From Saposhnikovia divaricata (lineage: Eukaryota; Streptophyta; Magnoliopsida; Apiales; Apiaceae), in NCBI GenBank assembly GCA_036435485.1, contig CM071595.1, forward strand, positions 103,780,580 through 103,844,579: a stretch of 64,000 bases of DNA, read 5' to 3'. Shown piece after piece: positions 1 through 9,680 of this stretch. The notes under the pieces were generated by a model, which ran no database searches, was not told the origin of the DNA, and worked only from the letters and a program-made list of their open reading frames with translations. The stretch's first letter is position 1. Every line of letters starts with the position of its first letter. The position numbers and the translations under genes were made by a program.

Positions 1-3000
1 AAAAAGAATGTGGATGTATTTGCTTGGGGTCATTCGGACATGATCGGAATAGACCCAAAGGTAATGTGTCATCGTCTTAATATTGATCCAGAGGCGAAAA
101 TGGTAAGGCGGAAAAGAAGGGCCATAGGTGGTGAAAGAGCTTCTACTTTGAAGGAAGAGGTGGACAGATTATTGGCAGCTGGTTTGGTGAGAGAATCTTT
201 TTACCCCATGTGGTTGGCAAACCTGGTGTTAGTTAAAAAACCCAATGGAAAGTGGCATACCTGTGCGGATTTTACAGACTTGAATAAGGCGTGCCCAAAG
301 GATAGCTTCCCACTACCTCGCATTGATCAGCTGGTAGATGCAACTGCTGGGCATGCTCTGCTGAGCTTTATGGATGCATATTCCAAATATAATCAGATTC
401 CTATGTATGGCCCAGACCAGGAGCACACCTCCCTTATAACAGATAGGGGTTTGTATTGCTACATTGGGATGCCTTTTGGTTTAATAAATGCGGGAGCTAT
501 GTATCAGCGTCTGGTAAACATGATGTTCAAGGATAAAATTGGGAAAACAATGGAGGTGTATGTTGACGATATGCTGGTAAAGTCAAAAGAGGCAGCTGAT
601 CATGTTTCGCACATGGCAGAAATGTTTGACATCTTGAGGAAATATAAGATGAAGTTCAACCCTCAGAAATGTGTGTTTGGGGTAGAATCCGGAAAATTTC
701 TTGGGTTCATGGTCAATCATCGTGGTATTGAAGCTAATCCTGCAAAGATTAAAGCCTTGTTAGGGATGAGGTCACCCAGGAATATTAGGGAGGTTCAGTC
801 ATTAACAGGAAGAGTTGCAGCTCTGAACAGGTTCGTCTCAAAATCTTCAGACAGGTGTAAGGAATTCTTTTCGGCAATCAAGAAAGGAAAGAACTTTGAG
901 TGGACGGTTGAATGTGAAGCTGCTTTTGAGAAGCTAAAGGAACAGCTGGGTAGTCTCCCACTTCTTTCTAAACCGGTTGATGGTGAAGTTCTGATACTTT
1001 ACCTAGCAGTTTCTGAGTATTCAATTAGTGCTGTGTTGGTTCGAGGGGAAGGGAAGGTGCAACTCCCGGTGTATTATGTAAGCAAGAGGTTGTTGGATGC
1101 AGAAACCCGGTATACTAACATGGAAAAGTTAGCCTAAGCATTAATTCTGGCTTCAAGGAAGCTTCGGCCTTACTTTCAGTCTCACAAGGTTGAGGTACGG
1201 ACTTCCTTCCCGCTAAGGCAGGTGCTGCATAAACCGGAAGCTTCTGGAAGGTTGATGAAGTGGGCTATTGAATTGGGGCAGTTTGATGTTGAATACAAGC
1301 CGCGGTCCACAATAAAAGGGCAGGCGTTGGATGATTTTCTTTTGGAATTTACTCCATCATTCGAGGTAGGTGGAGATGAATGTGTACCTATTGGTGAGCT
1401 ACCTGTGGCAGAGGTGCTTGTGGAAAATTGTGCTCTGTGGTGGACTTTGTGTGTGGATGGGGCAGTTAACTCTAACGGAGCAGGTGCGGGCACAGTTTTG
1501 GTAAGCCCTGAAGGACATAAGTTGTAGAGTGCTATTCATTTTGCATTCTATGCAACTAATAATGATGCTGAGTATAAAGCACTAATTACCGGTTTGAAGC
1601 TGGCTTTGGAAATGAAGGTGGAAAATTTGATTGTCTTCAATGATTCGATGTTGGTGGTTTGGCATGTTAAAGGAGGGTTTCAAGCTCGACGCCCTCGTAC
1701 TGATTTATACATGAGGTATGCACAAGAATTGATAAGAAGGTTTAAGGAGGTGAATTTGGAACAGATTCCTAGGTCAGAGAATGCTAATGCGGATGCACTG
1801 GCTAAGCTGGGTTCTCAAAGGGAAGCTACTCTGTTGGGGGTCATTCCTCTAGAGGTACAGCTTCATCCAAGTATTTCAAAAATAGAAGTTCTGAATGTGG
1901 AAGCTACAGTGGAGGATCACTGGATGACTCCAATTGTGGAGTATATCACGAAAGGAGTTTTGCCTTCAGATAAGGACGAAGCTCGAAAATTGAAATACAA
2001 AGTGGCAAGGTATGTAATTTATGAAGGAATCTTGTATAAGAGGGGTTTTAATAAGCCGTTACTAAGGTGTATTTCGGGAGAAGAATGTGAGTATATCATG
2101 CGGGAAGTGCATGAAGGGATTTGTGGTAACCACTCTGGAGGAACCTCTTTGGCACACAAAATACTTCGTCAAGGGTCTTATTGGCCAACTTTGCAAAGTG
2201 ATGCTCACAAGTATACTCGAGCATGTGATCACTGTCAGAGGTTCGCAAAGTCGGGTGTCCACCCAACTGTACCTCTTAAACCTCTCACTAGTCCTTGGCC
2301 TTTCGCGGTTTAGGGGATAGATCTGATTGGGGAGCTTCCCAAGGGAAAAGGTGGAGTGAAATATGCGGTTGTTGCAGTGGATTACTTCACAAAGTGGGCT
2401 GAAGCAGAGCCTTTGGCTACAATAACTACTGCTAAGTTGAAGGAATTTGTGTTTCGAGCTATAGTTTGTAGGTATGGAGTACCTTATAAGCTCATCTCAG
2501 ATAATGGGAAGCAGTTTGACAGCAAGGAGATGCGAGGTTTTTGTGAAGACCTTGGAATTCAAAAGGGGTTTTCAGCTATTTGTCACCCCCAAAGTAATGG
2601 TCAAACGGAGGCTGTGAACAAGATAATAAAACACACTCTAAAGGCCAAGTTGGAGGAGCGAAAGAGAAGCTGGCCGGAGGAGCTTCCAATGGTGTTGTGG
2701 TCCTATAACACCACTCCAAGAACGACAACAGGTGAATCTCCATTCAACTTAGCATATGGATGTGAAGAAATGGTGCCTGTTGAGATAGGAGCTGGTTCAT
2801 TCAGGAGGGAAAATTATAACCCTAAAGATAATGAGGTGAATCATCGTTTGTACCGGGATCTTGTTGAAGAGGTACGCATGAATTCACAGCTAAAGTTGGT
2901 TGTATATCAGCAGCGTACATGGAAGTACTTTGATAAGAAGGTTCGAGCTCGCCCGCTGAAAGTGGGCGATTTGGTTTTGAGGAGGGTACTACCCAACATG

Positions 3001-3030
3001 GGGGTAGTAGGTTGTATCACCTTCTTCTAG
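1..3030 (+). pseudogene. pol: Tat-type pol: RT, gypsy RNase H, second RNase H, integrase (decayed)
   Basis: One reading frame (frame of base 1) runs the whole length, broken by three in-frame stops: TAA at 1135-1137, TAG at 1525-1527 and TAG at 2311-2313. RT shows CPKDSFPLPRIDQLVD, the MPFGL block and the catalytic YVDD (559-570). The first RNase H (about 970-1180) has lost acidic residues (LYLAVSEYSISAVL), as is usual when a second RNase H has been acquired. The second begins near 1440 (LCVDGAVNSNGAGAGTVL). The integrase HHCC finger is at about 2110-2240 (GNHSGGTSLAHK to CDHCQRF). The DDE core is visible as AVDYFTKW, SDNGKQFD and GQTEAVNK. After about 2985 the expected integrase C-terminus is lost to a deletion or frameshift, and the frame ends at 3030. 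The gene begins upstream of the window. Confidence 0.85.
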
Positions 3031-4159
3031 TTATTTGGATGATTCTAGGAGGTTAAAAATTAGAATATAAAATTTTTTAAGGTAATGAATTTTGGACTGG
3101 ATTATGGTGCATGAGGAATCCCATGGAAAGAGGTACGCAAAATTGATCCACCTATGAGGATTCTTCCAATATGGAAGCTGTTTTCGAATTATGTTATCAG
3201 GTTCATGTGGATCCCAGGGAATCTGGGCACATGAAGAGCCAGTGCATAAGGATATATCATGTAGGAGCCGGAACGCAGGCTACATGAAGTGGAATAACCT
3301 ATATAAAACTTACAATGAGCTTCAGCTGGTTGAAAAGGTGAAGCTCATATATGAGGCACATTGCATTCATATTTCTGGAAAATGGTTCTATGGATTCTTT
3401 TTATAAAATAAAATAAAGTCATATGGGAACCAGGACATTGGCCATATGATGATTCTTTATGTGGAAAGGCTAGGTGCGAGCAAACGGGAAGCTCTACCTT
3501 ATTTCAGAATTTTGTTTATCAATGTGTATGGATATTTAAGGACAATCATTCATAAGGATTTTATGATGAATTGGATTGGATATCTTTAGCATGGAAAAAG
3601 GATTGGTTGGATGTCAAACTGATATGACTTCCTAATGTATTAAATAATGTTAAGGGAAGCTTCATGATATACATATTGAAAGGATGGTAAATGTTTTGAA
3701 AAAAGGAATTATCTTATGTGGTTTTAAATAACTCGATACAATTGGATCATTTCCTTTAACTCTAAATGGACAATATCTACTTAACAGAAAATGTCAAGAT
3801 ATAGATTTGTATCACCAAGAATTCGTGATGAGCTTGACATTTTCATGAAGCTGATTTAATTAATCTAGCTACGAGTATACAGTCCACATCCAGGTTTAGG
3901 TATGTGCTCTGTCATTAGAATATATGGGTTAGTATGGAAATTTTATATGAACAGTAGGTACGAGGATATATGGAAAGCAAAGGTGAACAAATTCAAAGGA
4001 AAACCAAAGTTATGGATTACATCTTGTGAGGCAATACGAGGAGCCCACGACCTCATAAATTCAAAGTTAACGGCGTAATCTCCACCAAAGATACGAATTC
4101 AAAATAATTTAAAGTTCAAACCCGTTCAGGGCCAGAAAAGTTCTTTAACCATAAAGGAA
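3031..4159 (+). other. Non-coding spacer between Tat pol and antisense gene
   Basis: This stretch follows the broken integrase C-terminus and has no convincing coding frame on either strand. The longest open stretch (3191-3406, +) has no recognisable motif. Base composition is like the rest of the element. It may include eroded integrase C-terminal sequence and the 3' untranslated part of the antisense gene that ends at 4160. Confidence 0.5.
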
Positions 4160-6411
4160 TTAAGGAGTAGGAGTGTCAGGAGATACCTGGGTTGTTGGAA
4201 CAGGAGGAATGGGAGCAGCTGTGTTGAAGGCATTTGCCTGAGCCTCGGCTGCCTCTTTCGAGGGAACCTCCACCTTCTTCTCCTTGTCAGTTGGTTCAAT
4301 ATCATCCATCTTGGCTGCAGCAGCTTCCTTCTTCTTGATATCCTTCACTGCTTTAACAGCATCTTCACAAAGCTGAGACCAGTCTAGGTTGGGGAACATG
4401 AGGTAAGTGGATTCAATATAGTCATTGATGGCCACGTTGTAGCCAGCCTCATAGGCCTGCTTCTTTCTTTCTTTCTGGACAGACCTTTCCTGAGCAAATT
4501 TGGTGTTCAAAGCTTCCATTTTCTGTTCTAGCTCATGGATTTGTTTGGCATGAGAGGAAACCAACTCCTCCTTTTCTGCATCTAGGCTGGTAACTGAGTT
4601 AGCCAGCTGGTCACGTTCCTTCAATAACTTGGTTTCAGCGGATTTGAGCTTCTTGTTGGCATCAATAGACTTCATCTTTTCTTCGTCCTTAGCTTTGATG
4701 GACATCTTAAGCTGTTTCACCTCTTCGGCAAGTTTTTGATCAGCTCTGGCCATTTCCACAACTCTCTCACCATGCTTAAGGTAGTGGAATAAACTTTGGG
4801 CGTTGCCATGGAGAGCAGCTCTTGCAGCTTTAGCTAATGACATTTTGTCCCAGGCAGCTACAGCTTCTTCAGGGATCTGATTCCCTGCCATCTGAAGGAA
4901 ATGCTACATATGGGGACCTAACTTAGTTCTTTTAACAGAACGAGAGGCAGAAGCTCGAGGTACCTCTATGACAGGTGGAGGCAGTTTTCTCTTTGAAGAG
5001 GTGGACGATTTTTCCAAATTGAGAGAGGGAGCTTTGATTTTTGAAATTGGAGTGGCTGCAATTGGGGTGATCTTATCGTCATCCTCTTCAAACATCTCTT
5101 CATATTTAGTTGATTTCTTAATGAAAGAGGGGATTCCCGAAGCCATATCTGTAAGGATCAAACAATAAAGAAATAGGTGAACAAGCTGTAAACTACAGAA
5201 TAAATAAGGAAAAACTGTTACGAGTATATGCATGTATTAATGATGTGCATGATGTAGAGTTAGTAAATTGTTTATGGAAGTAGTCATAAACAGCTTCAGC
5301 TAGTTGGAATAAGGATACCTCTCCCAGGTTGGAAGTCACAGCTTATGAGGTTATCACGAGTTAGCAAACTGAGGCCATTTCCAAGTTCATCCGACAGGTT
5401 TAGTGCTTCCATAGCACGATCGAGAGTTCGACCTCTTAGAGGGGTCTTGGCAGGTATTTTTGGTGAAAGGTTGAAATTTATCCTTAGTTGAGGATAATCA
5501 TAACAATAAAGAAACTGCTTGAGCTAGCCGCTCATTCCTCTTTTACAACACTTAAAGCATTGGCCCTCATGAACACTCTAGGCGGCCAAGTAAAAGAAAC
5601 TTGAATCTTTGCCAGTTGGTTTTAGCTGGTAAAAGTATCCCAGCTCCCGAGCAGAAAGGGTCTTATTGAATTTGGTTTGATATAAAATATACATGCACAT
5701 CGCCATGCGATAAGAATTGATGGTAAGTTGGATAGGAGCTATGTCCAAGAATTCAAGAATCTCTTGAATGAAAGGGTACAGGGGTAACGATAACCCTAAT
5801 TTGAAAAATTGAGCTGACAAAACAGCTCGAGGTAACGGTTGTCCGGGTTCAAACATATCAAATCTATGGCATCTTTCCTCAGGGGAAGGTATAATTAAGG
5901 AGCAGCCTATGTGATGTGATTGAGTCAATTTTTTTAATAGTGGAGTGGTCAGAGAGATACTCATGTTCTCACAGGATAAGCTAGCATGAGTGTTGTCCAG
6001 GGGTTCGCTTTCTGTTTCGTCATTTGGGGGGTCCATTTCGAGGGAAGCTGAAGAGATGGTGTGTGAAGGTGAAGCTCTGATAGAGGAAACCTCATCAGCA
6101 GTAGGTTGATGTGGAAGGTCTGGGGTGGTTTCTGATTCCCGTGACATTTGTTCACTAGATGAGGTTACGAGGATAGCAGGTCGAGTGTCTTTGGTTTTAT
6201 GAGCAAAGAGGTTGATGCTTAAAGGATCGGTTCGTGTGGGTTCAATTGATTTCATTTTTGAACGGGTCCTGGTGCTTATGGAGAAGGATGGGTTAATTCT
6301 TGAAGCTGGTGTAATAGAGGGAAGATGATTTGTGCCCGAAAGCTCTGGGAAGTGGGTAATCTCCTCAGAGGTGGAGTGTTGGGAGCTGGCTACAGCTGAT
6401 CCACTAGACAT
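4160..6411 (-). pseudogene. Antisense accessory gene of the Tat element, spliced, three TAG stops
   Basis: Read on the - strand from the ATG at 6411, the frame runs to 5319. A GT-AG intron (5318-5149) follows, and the frame continues from 5148 to the stop at 4160. Spliced length is 2082 nt, exactly 694 codons including the stop, and the phase-1 junction keeps frame. Three in-frame TAG codons interrupt it (5580-5578, 5526-5524, 4906-4904). Residues about 180-280 (FDMFEPGQPLPRAVLSAQFF, then LDIAPIQLTINSYRMAMCMY) resemble the plant 'putative gypsy type transposon' family often found in these elements. The second exon begins MASGIPSFIKK, is rich in basic and Ser/Pro residues, then has a long coiled coil (LKERDQLANSVTSLDAEKEE) and a Pro/Thr-rich tail. 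The N-terminal third is Ser/Thr-rich and probably disordered. Function is unknown. A first intron ending TTTGTGCAG just before the ATG is possible. Confidence 0.7.
5149..5318 (-). other. Predicted 170-nt intron of the Tat antisense gene
   Basis: On the - strand the donor is AGAG followed by GTATCC (GT at 5318-5317). The acceptor is CCTTACAG (AG at 5150-5149). Removing it joins GGGAGAG to ATATGGC as ...R-D-M-A-S..., with both sides open in the same frame. Reading through instead meets a TGA about 15 nt after the donor. Confidence 0.65.
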
Positions 6412-7125
6412 CTGCACAAAGCGAAGCAGGATGAGTAGGTGACCAATGAGTCCTCCCAAATAAGGTGTCTTAAGAGACATGTGTGAACAAACATACACAA
6501 GGGGGGCCAAATACAATGAAAGAACAAGTTCGTATAAACGGCTAGATGGGCACAGGTACGCCCATCAAGGAACCTTAACAGTTTTTACAGATTGGTTATT
6601 TTTATATAATGCATACATTATTAAATTCAATTCAATTAAAAGTAAGAATTGATACATGCAAATAGCAATTGGGTCTGGAAAAGGGTATTGTGTATGGATT
6701 TTTAACAAAAACGAAAAGGGGAAAAAGGATATTTGTAGGTATAAACCGGCAGGAGTTGAACTCTAGGGCTTTAATTCCTAAAGGAAATCTGGATCATAAG
6801 AGGGGAGTACTGGATTTGGGGATAATCCAAATAGCAAACAACATGGTATAATGATATGTGTATGTGGATATTGGTGTATGTGTTCAAGTGTGCATATATA
6901 AGTGCAAATTGGAACTAAATCGGAACATGCAATTAAGAAAACAGTAGTAAACCTATTTGGGAAGAGTGAAAAGTATAAGAAGGATCCTACCTTGAGAAGA
7001 TTTGGAGAGTTTAAGTTGCTGGAATCTGAGAGTATCACCGGAATGGTTCGCCTAAGTGGAGCTTCCAGTGAGGAGATGAATCGGTAGGGGGAGAAGAGAG
7101 TGTATACTCGAGATAAAAGAAGAGA

Positions 7126-7193
<68 letters not shown>

Positions 7194-7677
7194 GGCTGTG
7201 GCATGTAGAAGTAAATTGTGTGTTGAAAAGAGTTATTGTTGTCTTGGGATACGAAACGGTGGGAAGCTAAGTATACATAGAACACGGTTTTTCAGAGGAA
7301 AATGGGATTCTTGGTGTGATTTTAATTGGTGAACTATTTTTTCAAAATTAATTTTTGAGAATTTATTTAAAGTATTAGAAGGATTTATTTTTTTGGAGAG
7401 AACTATTGAGAGGAAAGGATTTCTTGGTAGGAGTTTTAATTGGGCAAACCTACGTTCAACAGGGATTTTTTTTCTTTTACAGTTCTCTTGTAGTAGGAGG
7501 CGGTGTAGACTTTAATTAGAAGAAAATCATGGGATTTTTGGGAAGTTTTATTGGCTTAGTTATGGCAAGTTTATTATCAAAAATACAAGATGTTAGGGTG
7601 ATATGCTGGAGCTGGATATAAAAACGAATCTGAACTTGAGGAGAGATGGTAATGTTCCTTTTACATTCTATGGCTGC
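6412..7677. other. Spacer between antisense gene and PPT of the Tat element
   Basis: No supportable coding frame is present. On the - strand it would hold the promoter and 5' leader of the antisense gene. It contains an AT microsatellite (7127-7190) and otherwise unremarkable A/T-rich DNA. Several short open frames here show no family motif. Confidence 0.45.
7127..7190. repeat. (AT)n microsatellite
   Basis: About 32 uninterrupted AT dinucleotides inside the Tat element. Confidence 0.95.
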
Positions 7678-7696
7678 AAGGAACCGGGGGGGTAGT
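7678..7696 (+). promoter_or_regulatory. Polypurine tract of the Tat element
   Basis: A purine-rich run (AAGGAACCGGGGGGG) sits immediately before the LTR start TGTTGTGCCC. This is the expected place and composition for the plus-strand priming site. Confidence 0.6.
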
Positions 7697-8260
7697 TGTT
7701 GTGCCCAAAATTTGTAATGGGCTCAATTTTAGGCCCATGGATATTGAGGGCCTGATAGGGTGTTTAGTAAGCAGGTACAGGTTTAAAGGAAGCTGGGGAG
7801 GTGTAAATTTGAAGGGTAGCTCTCGAGGTGGAGGTTCGAGTTAAGGGGAAGCTGTGTAGGTGCAGGTGTGCTTACAAGCTCCACCTCTATTGGCCGAACG
7901 GATAAGGATTGTCTCCTAATTTGTAGGAGATACGAATTAAGTCCTTTAAATAGTCTATTTCATTGAGGGACACGTTTCTAATATGATAAATATTGAATAT
8001 TTGTGATATATGTCTATAAATACATGGAGTTATCATATGAGTAGGATTTGGGAGTTCTACTTCGAATAGGATTCTACTAAGTGACTAGCTGAATTAAAGA
8101 TAAGTGATGTATCTGATTAAAACTCTGTTATTTCGTGGCTTAATCAACAAGGAAAGGATTCCTAACCTAAAAGAACTACATTAGGGCTAGATTCCTATAA
8201 TAGGATATGTAGGCAATTAGCAAGGGGTTCGGTTTTCACTTATTCTTTACGCAAGGCACG
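7697..8260 (+). repeat. 3' LTR of the Tat element (right end uncertain)
   Basis: Begins TGTTGTGCCC right after the polypurine tract. It contains a TATA-like TATAAATA at 8015-8022 followed by a leader-like region. I cannot fix the CA end: the 5' LTR is outside the window for comparison and no TSD can be read. The value 8260 is an estimate. Confidence 0.55.
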
Positions 8261-8639
8261 TGTACCCTTTATGATCATATTATGGACATATTTGGCTGGA
8301 GATTTGCCATTGGTGTCCGGTAACCTTGCTAATCCAGCCCTTGAAACACTAAACACCGTTATTAGGTTCAGCTGTCCTGTTTCCTTACAACTGTTCAATC
8401 TGTTTTATTATCCGAAAACCAAGGATAATTCATGTTATTCCGGCGAGGTTTACTTGGGGTGTTGTGTGAATTTTTTGCATAACACTTTCAAACAAGGTGC
8501 TGTGAATATTGTTGTTCAAGCTTCTATTAAAGGAGGACACAACGAACTTTTTGAAGGGTTTCGTGCACATATAAATAGCGAAAAATGCATAAACAACAAG
8601 GAAAATCAACGGAACCCACCGCAAGATCCATGCGAAACA
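8261..8639. other. Unassigned stretch between Tat LTR and copia LTR
   Basis: One + strand frame (8271-8648, 125 codons) is open but shows no motif I recognise, and its codon pattern is not convincing. On the - strand this would be either the end of the copia LTR or its internal leader. No tRNA primer-binding motif is visible. Treat as unexplained transposon or flanking DNA. Confidence 0.3.
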
Positions 8640-8739
8640 AATATTTAATTTGGAGTTATGAATCTTTACCTTAAAATAGCTTTAATAGGTGATGATGATT
8701 GATAAATGGAGGTCTTAGCTTTGCAATCACCACGTATCC
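8640..8739 (-). repeat. Ty1/copia LTR, distal piece (third fragment)
   Basis: The TSD TATCC at 8735-8739 matches 22118-22122, so this DNA was continuous with position 22123 before element A inserted. On the - strand it therefore continues the copia LTR past its TATA box, in the R/U5 part. Its left limit is not defined by the sequence. Confidence 0.45.
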
Positions 8740-8964
8740 TGTGACGCCCCCAGATCCGGGGTCGGAGATCTAGGCGCTCACGGTCCATTTTCCATTAGTA
8801 ACATACCTGTTCTTGCGCACAATATATATAACACAGCCATCGACCCCACAACAAACTCACACCACACTCACACACACAGGTTAGAGCCTCAGAAACGTCA
8901 CACATTGATTAAACAGTAACAAAGTTATCAGAGTTATTACAGACCGAATTAAATAGTATTTATG

Positions 8965-9168
8965 CTACCAGCGACACTCCGATATGAAGCGAAGCTGGCG
9001 GCTTGAAAGTTTGTTACGAAACACTGCCTTGCACAGGTCATGCTGATAAATAAAACGTACTAACACAAGCTGCCAACCAATCCGGCTAATGGGGCCTACC
9101 GGTGGAATCTCAAGTGGAGGCTCGGGCCTAGTCACCTGCTTTCGAGCAGTCTGCCTGGGTCTTGCCAT
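8965..9168 (-). CDS. Small LTR ORF with histone-H3-tail-like N-terminus, copy 1
   Basis: 67 codons from an ATG, starting MARPRQTARKQ, in the terminal (R/U5-side) part of the LTR. The first residues resemble the histone H3 tail around Lys9 (the QTARK motif is identical). The rest (PEPPLEIPPVGPISRIGW, then a segment rich in basic and aromatic residues) matches no family I know. The frame is open in all three family A LTRs, including the more diverged solo LTR, without indels. An in-frame ATG 17 codons upstream also exists here. Expression and translation are unproven, and a conserved leader RNA element could also keep this sequence. Confidence 0.35.
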   Translation of the reverse strand: MARPRQTARKQVTRPEPPLEIPPVGPISRIGWQLVLVRFIYQHDLCKAVFRNKLSSRQLRFISECRW

Positions 9169-9596
9169 AACGCTTAGCTGTTGTGTTTGTAAAATTTGAA
9201 AACAAGCAAGAGTGAGCAACTATAGCTCAGCAAGATATATATATGTGAGATAAGTAATATACATCTCATATGATTGGCAATTGATATATTTGTTTGTATC
9301 AATCAGTTATAAAATCACTTGTCATAGTTGATAAATCTCGAAGGTGCAACAATATGTGCCCTTGTTCTCAAAATAAACTTGCAGTTCTAGATACTGCATT
9401 GAATCAACATCTTTCTCATCAAATAGAACACTATCAGCAACTTGGTACAAAAGCCTAAGAAGCAGTGTCAAAGCATTTTTCCAAAATGGAGGAATGGGAC
9501 TTAAAGAAAACATAAAAACCTGACAAGGATTGACGATGATCAGTCGCCACATCCAAGTCCAATAATCCGCGGGTCTTCTCTACCGGTAGAAGGATA

Positions 9597-9680
9597 GAAA
9601 CTACATCCGTAACTATCCCTCGAGTGAAAACTACATCCGTAATCACCCTCGATGAAAACTACATCCGTAATCATCCTTCG
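9597..9680. repeat. Short tandem repeat in family A LTR, copy 1
   Basis: Three units built on CTACATCCGTAA, starting at 9601, 9631 and 9659 (28-30 bp apart). The same array recurs at 19505-19588 and 24216-24299. Confidence 0.8.

Larger units (their letters stand above)
1..8260 (+). mobile_element. Tat-lineage Ty3/gypsy LTR retrotransposon, 3' part
   Basis: The window opens inside pol (reverse transcriptase). Order on the + strand is RT, gypsy RNase H, a second RNase H, integrase, then a non-coding stretch, an antisense accessory gene, a polypurine tract and an LTR starting TGTTGTGCCC at 7697. Two RNase H modules in tandem, plus a long region with extra ORFs between pol and the 3' LTR, are known marks of the Tat lineage (Retand/Ogre group). 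The 5' LTR, gag and protease lie outside the window, so no TSD can be read. The right boundary is approximate because the LTR end is not clear. The element is old, since pol and the antisense gene both carry several stops. Confidence 0.85.

Noticed and set aside
8271..8648. 125-codon frame on the + strand
   Set aside because: No recognisable domain, neighbours are LTR fragments, and the opposite strand is equally open. I kept it only as unassigned DNA.
9597..9680. Three evenly spaced repeats that could suggest a CRISPR-like array
   Set aside because: Too few and too short, spacers are not unique between LTR copies, and the context is a plant LTR.
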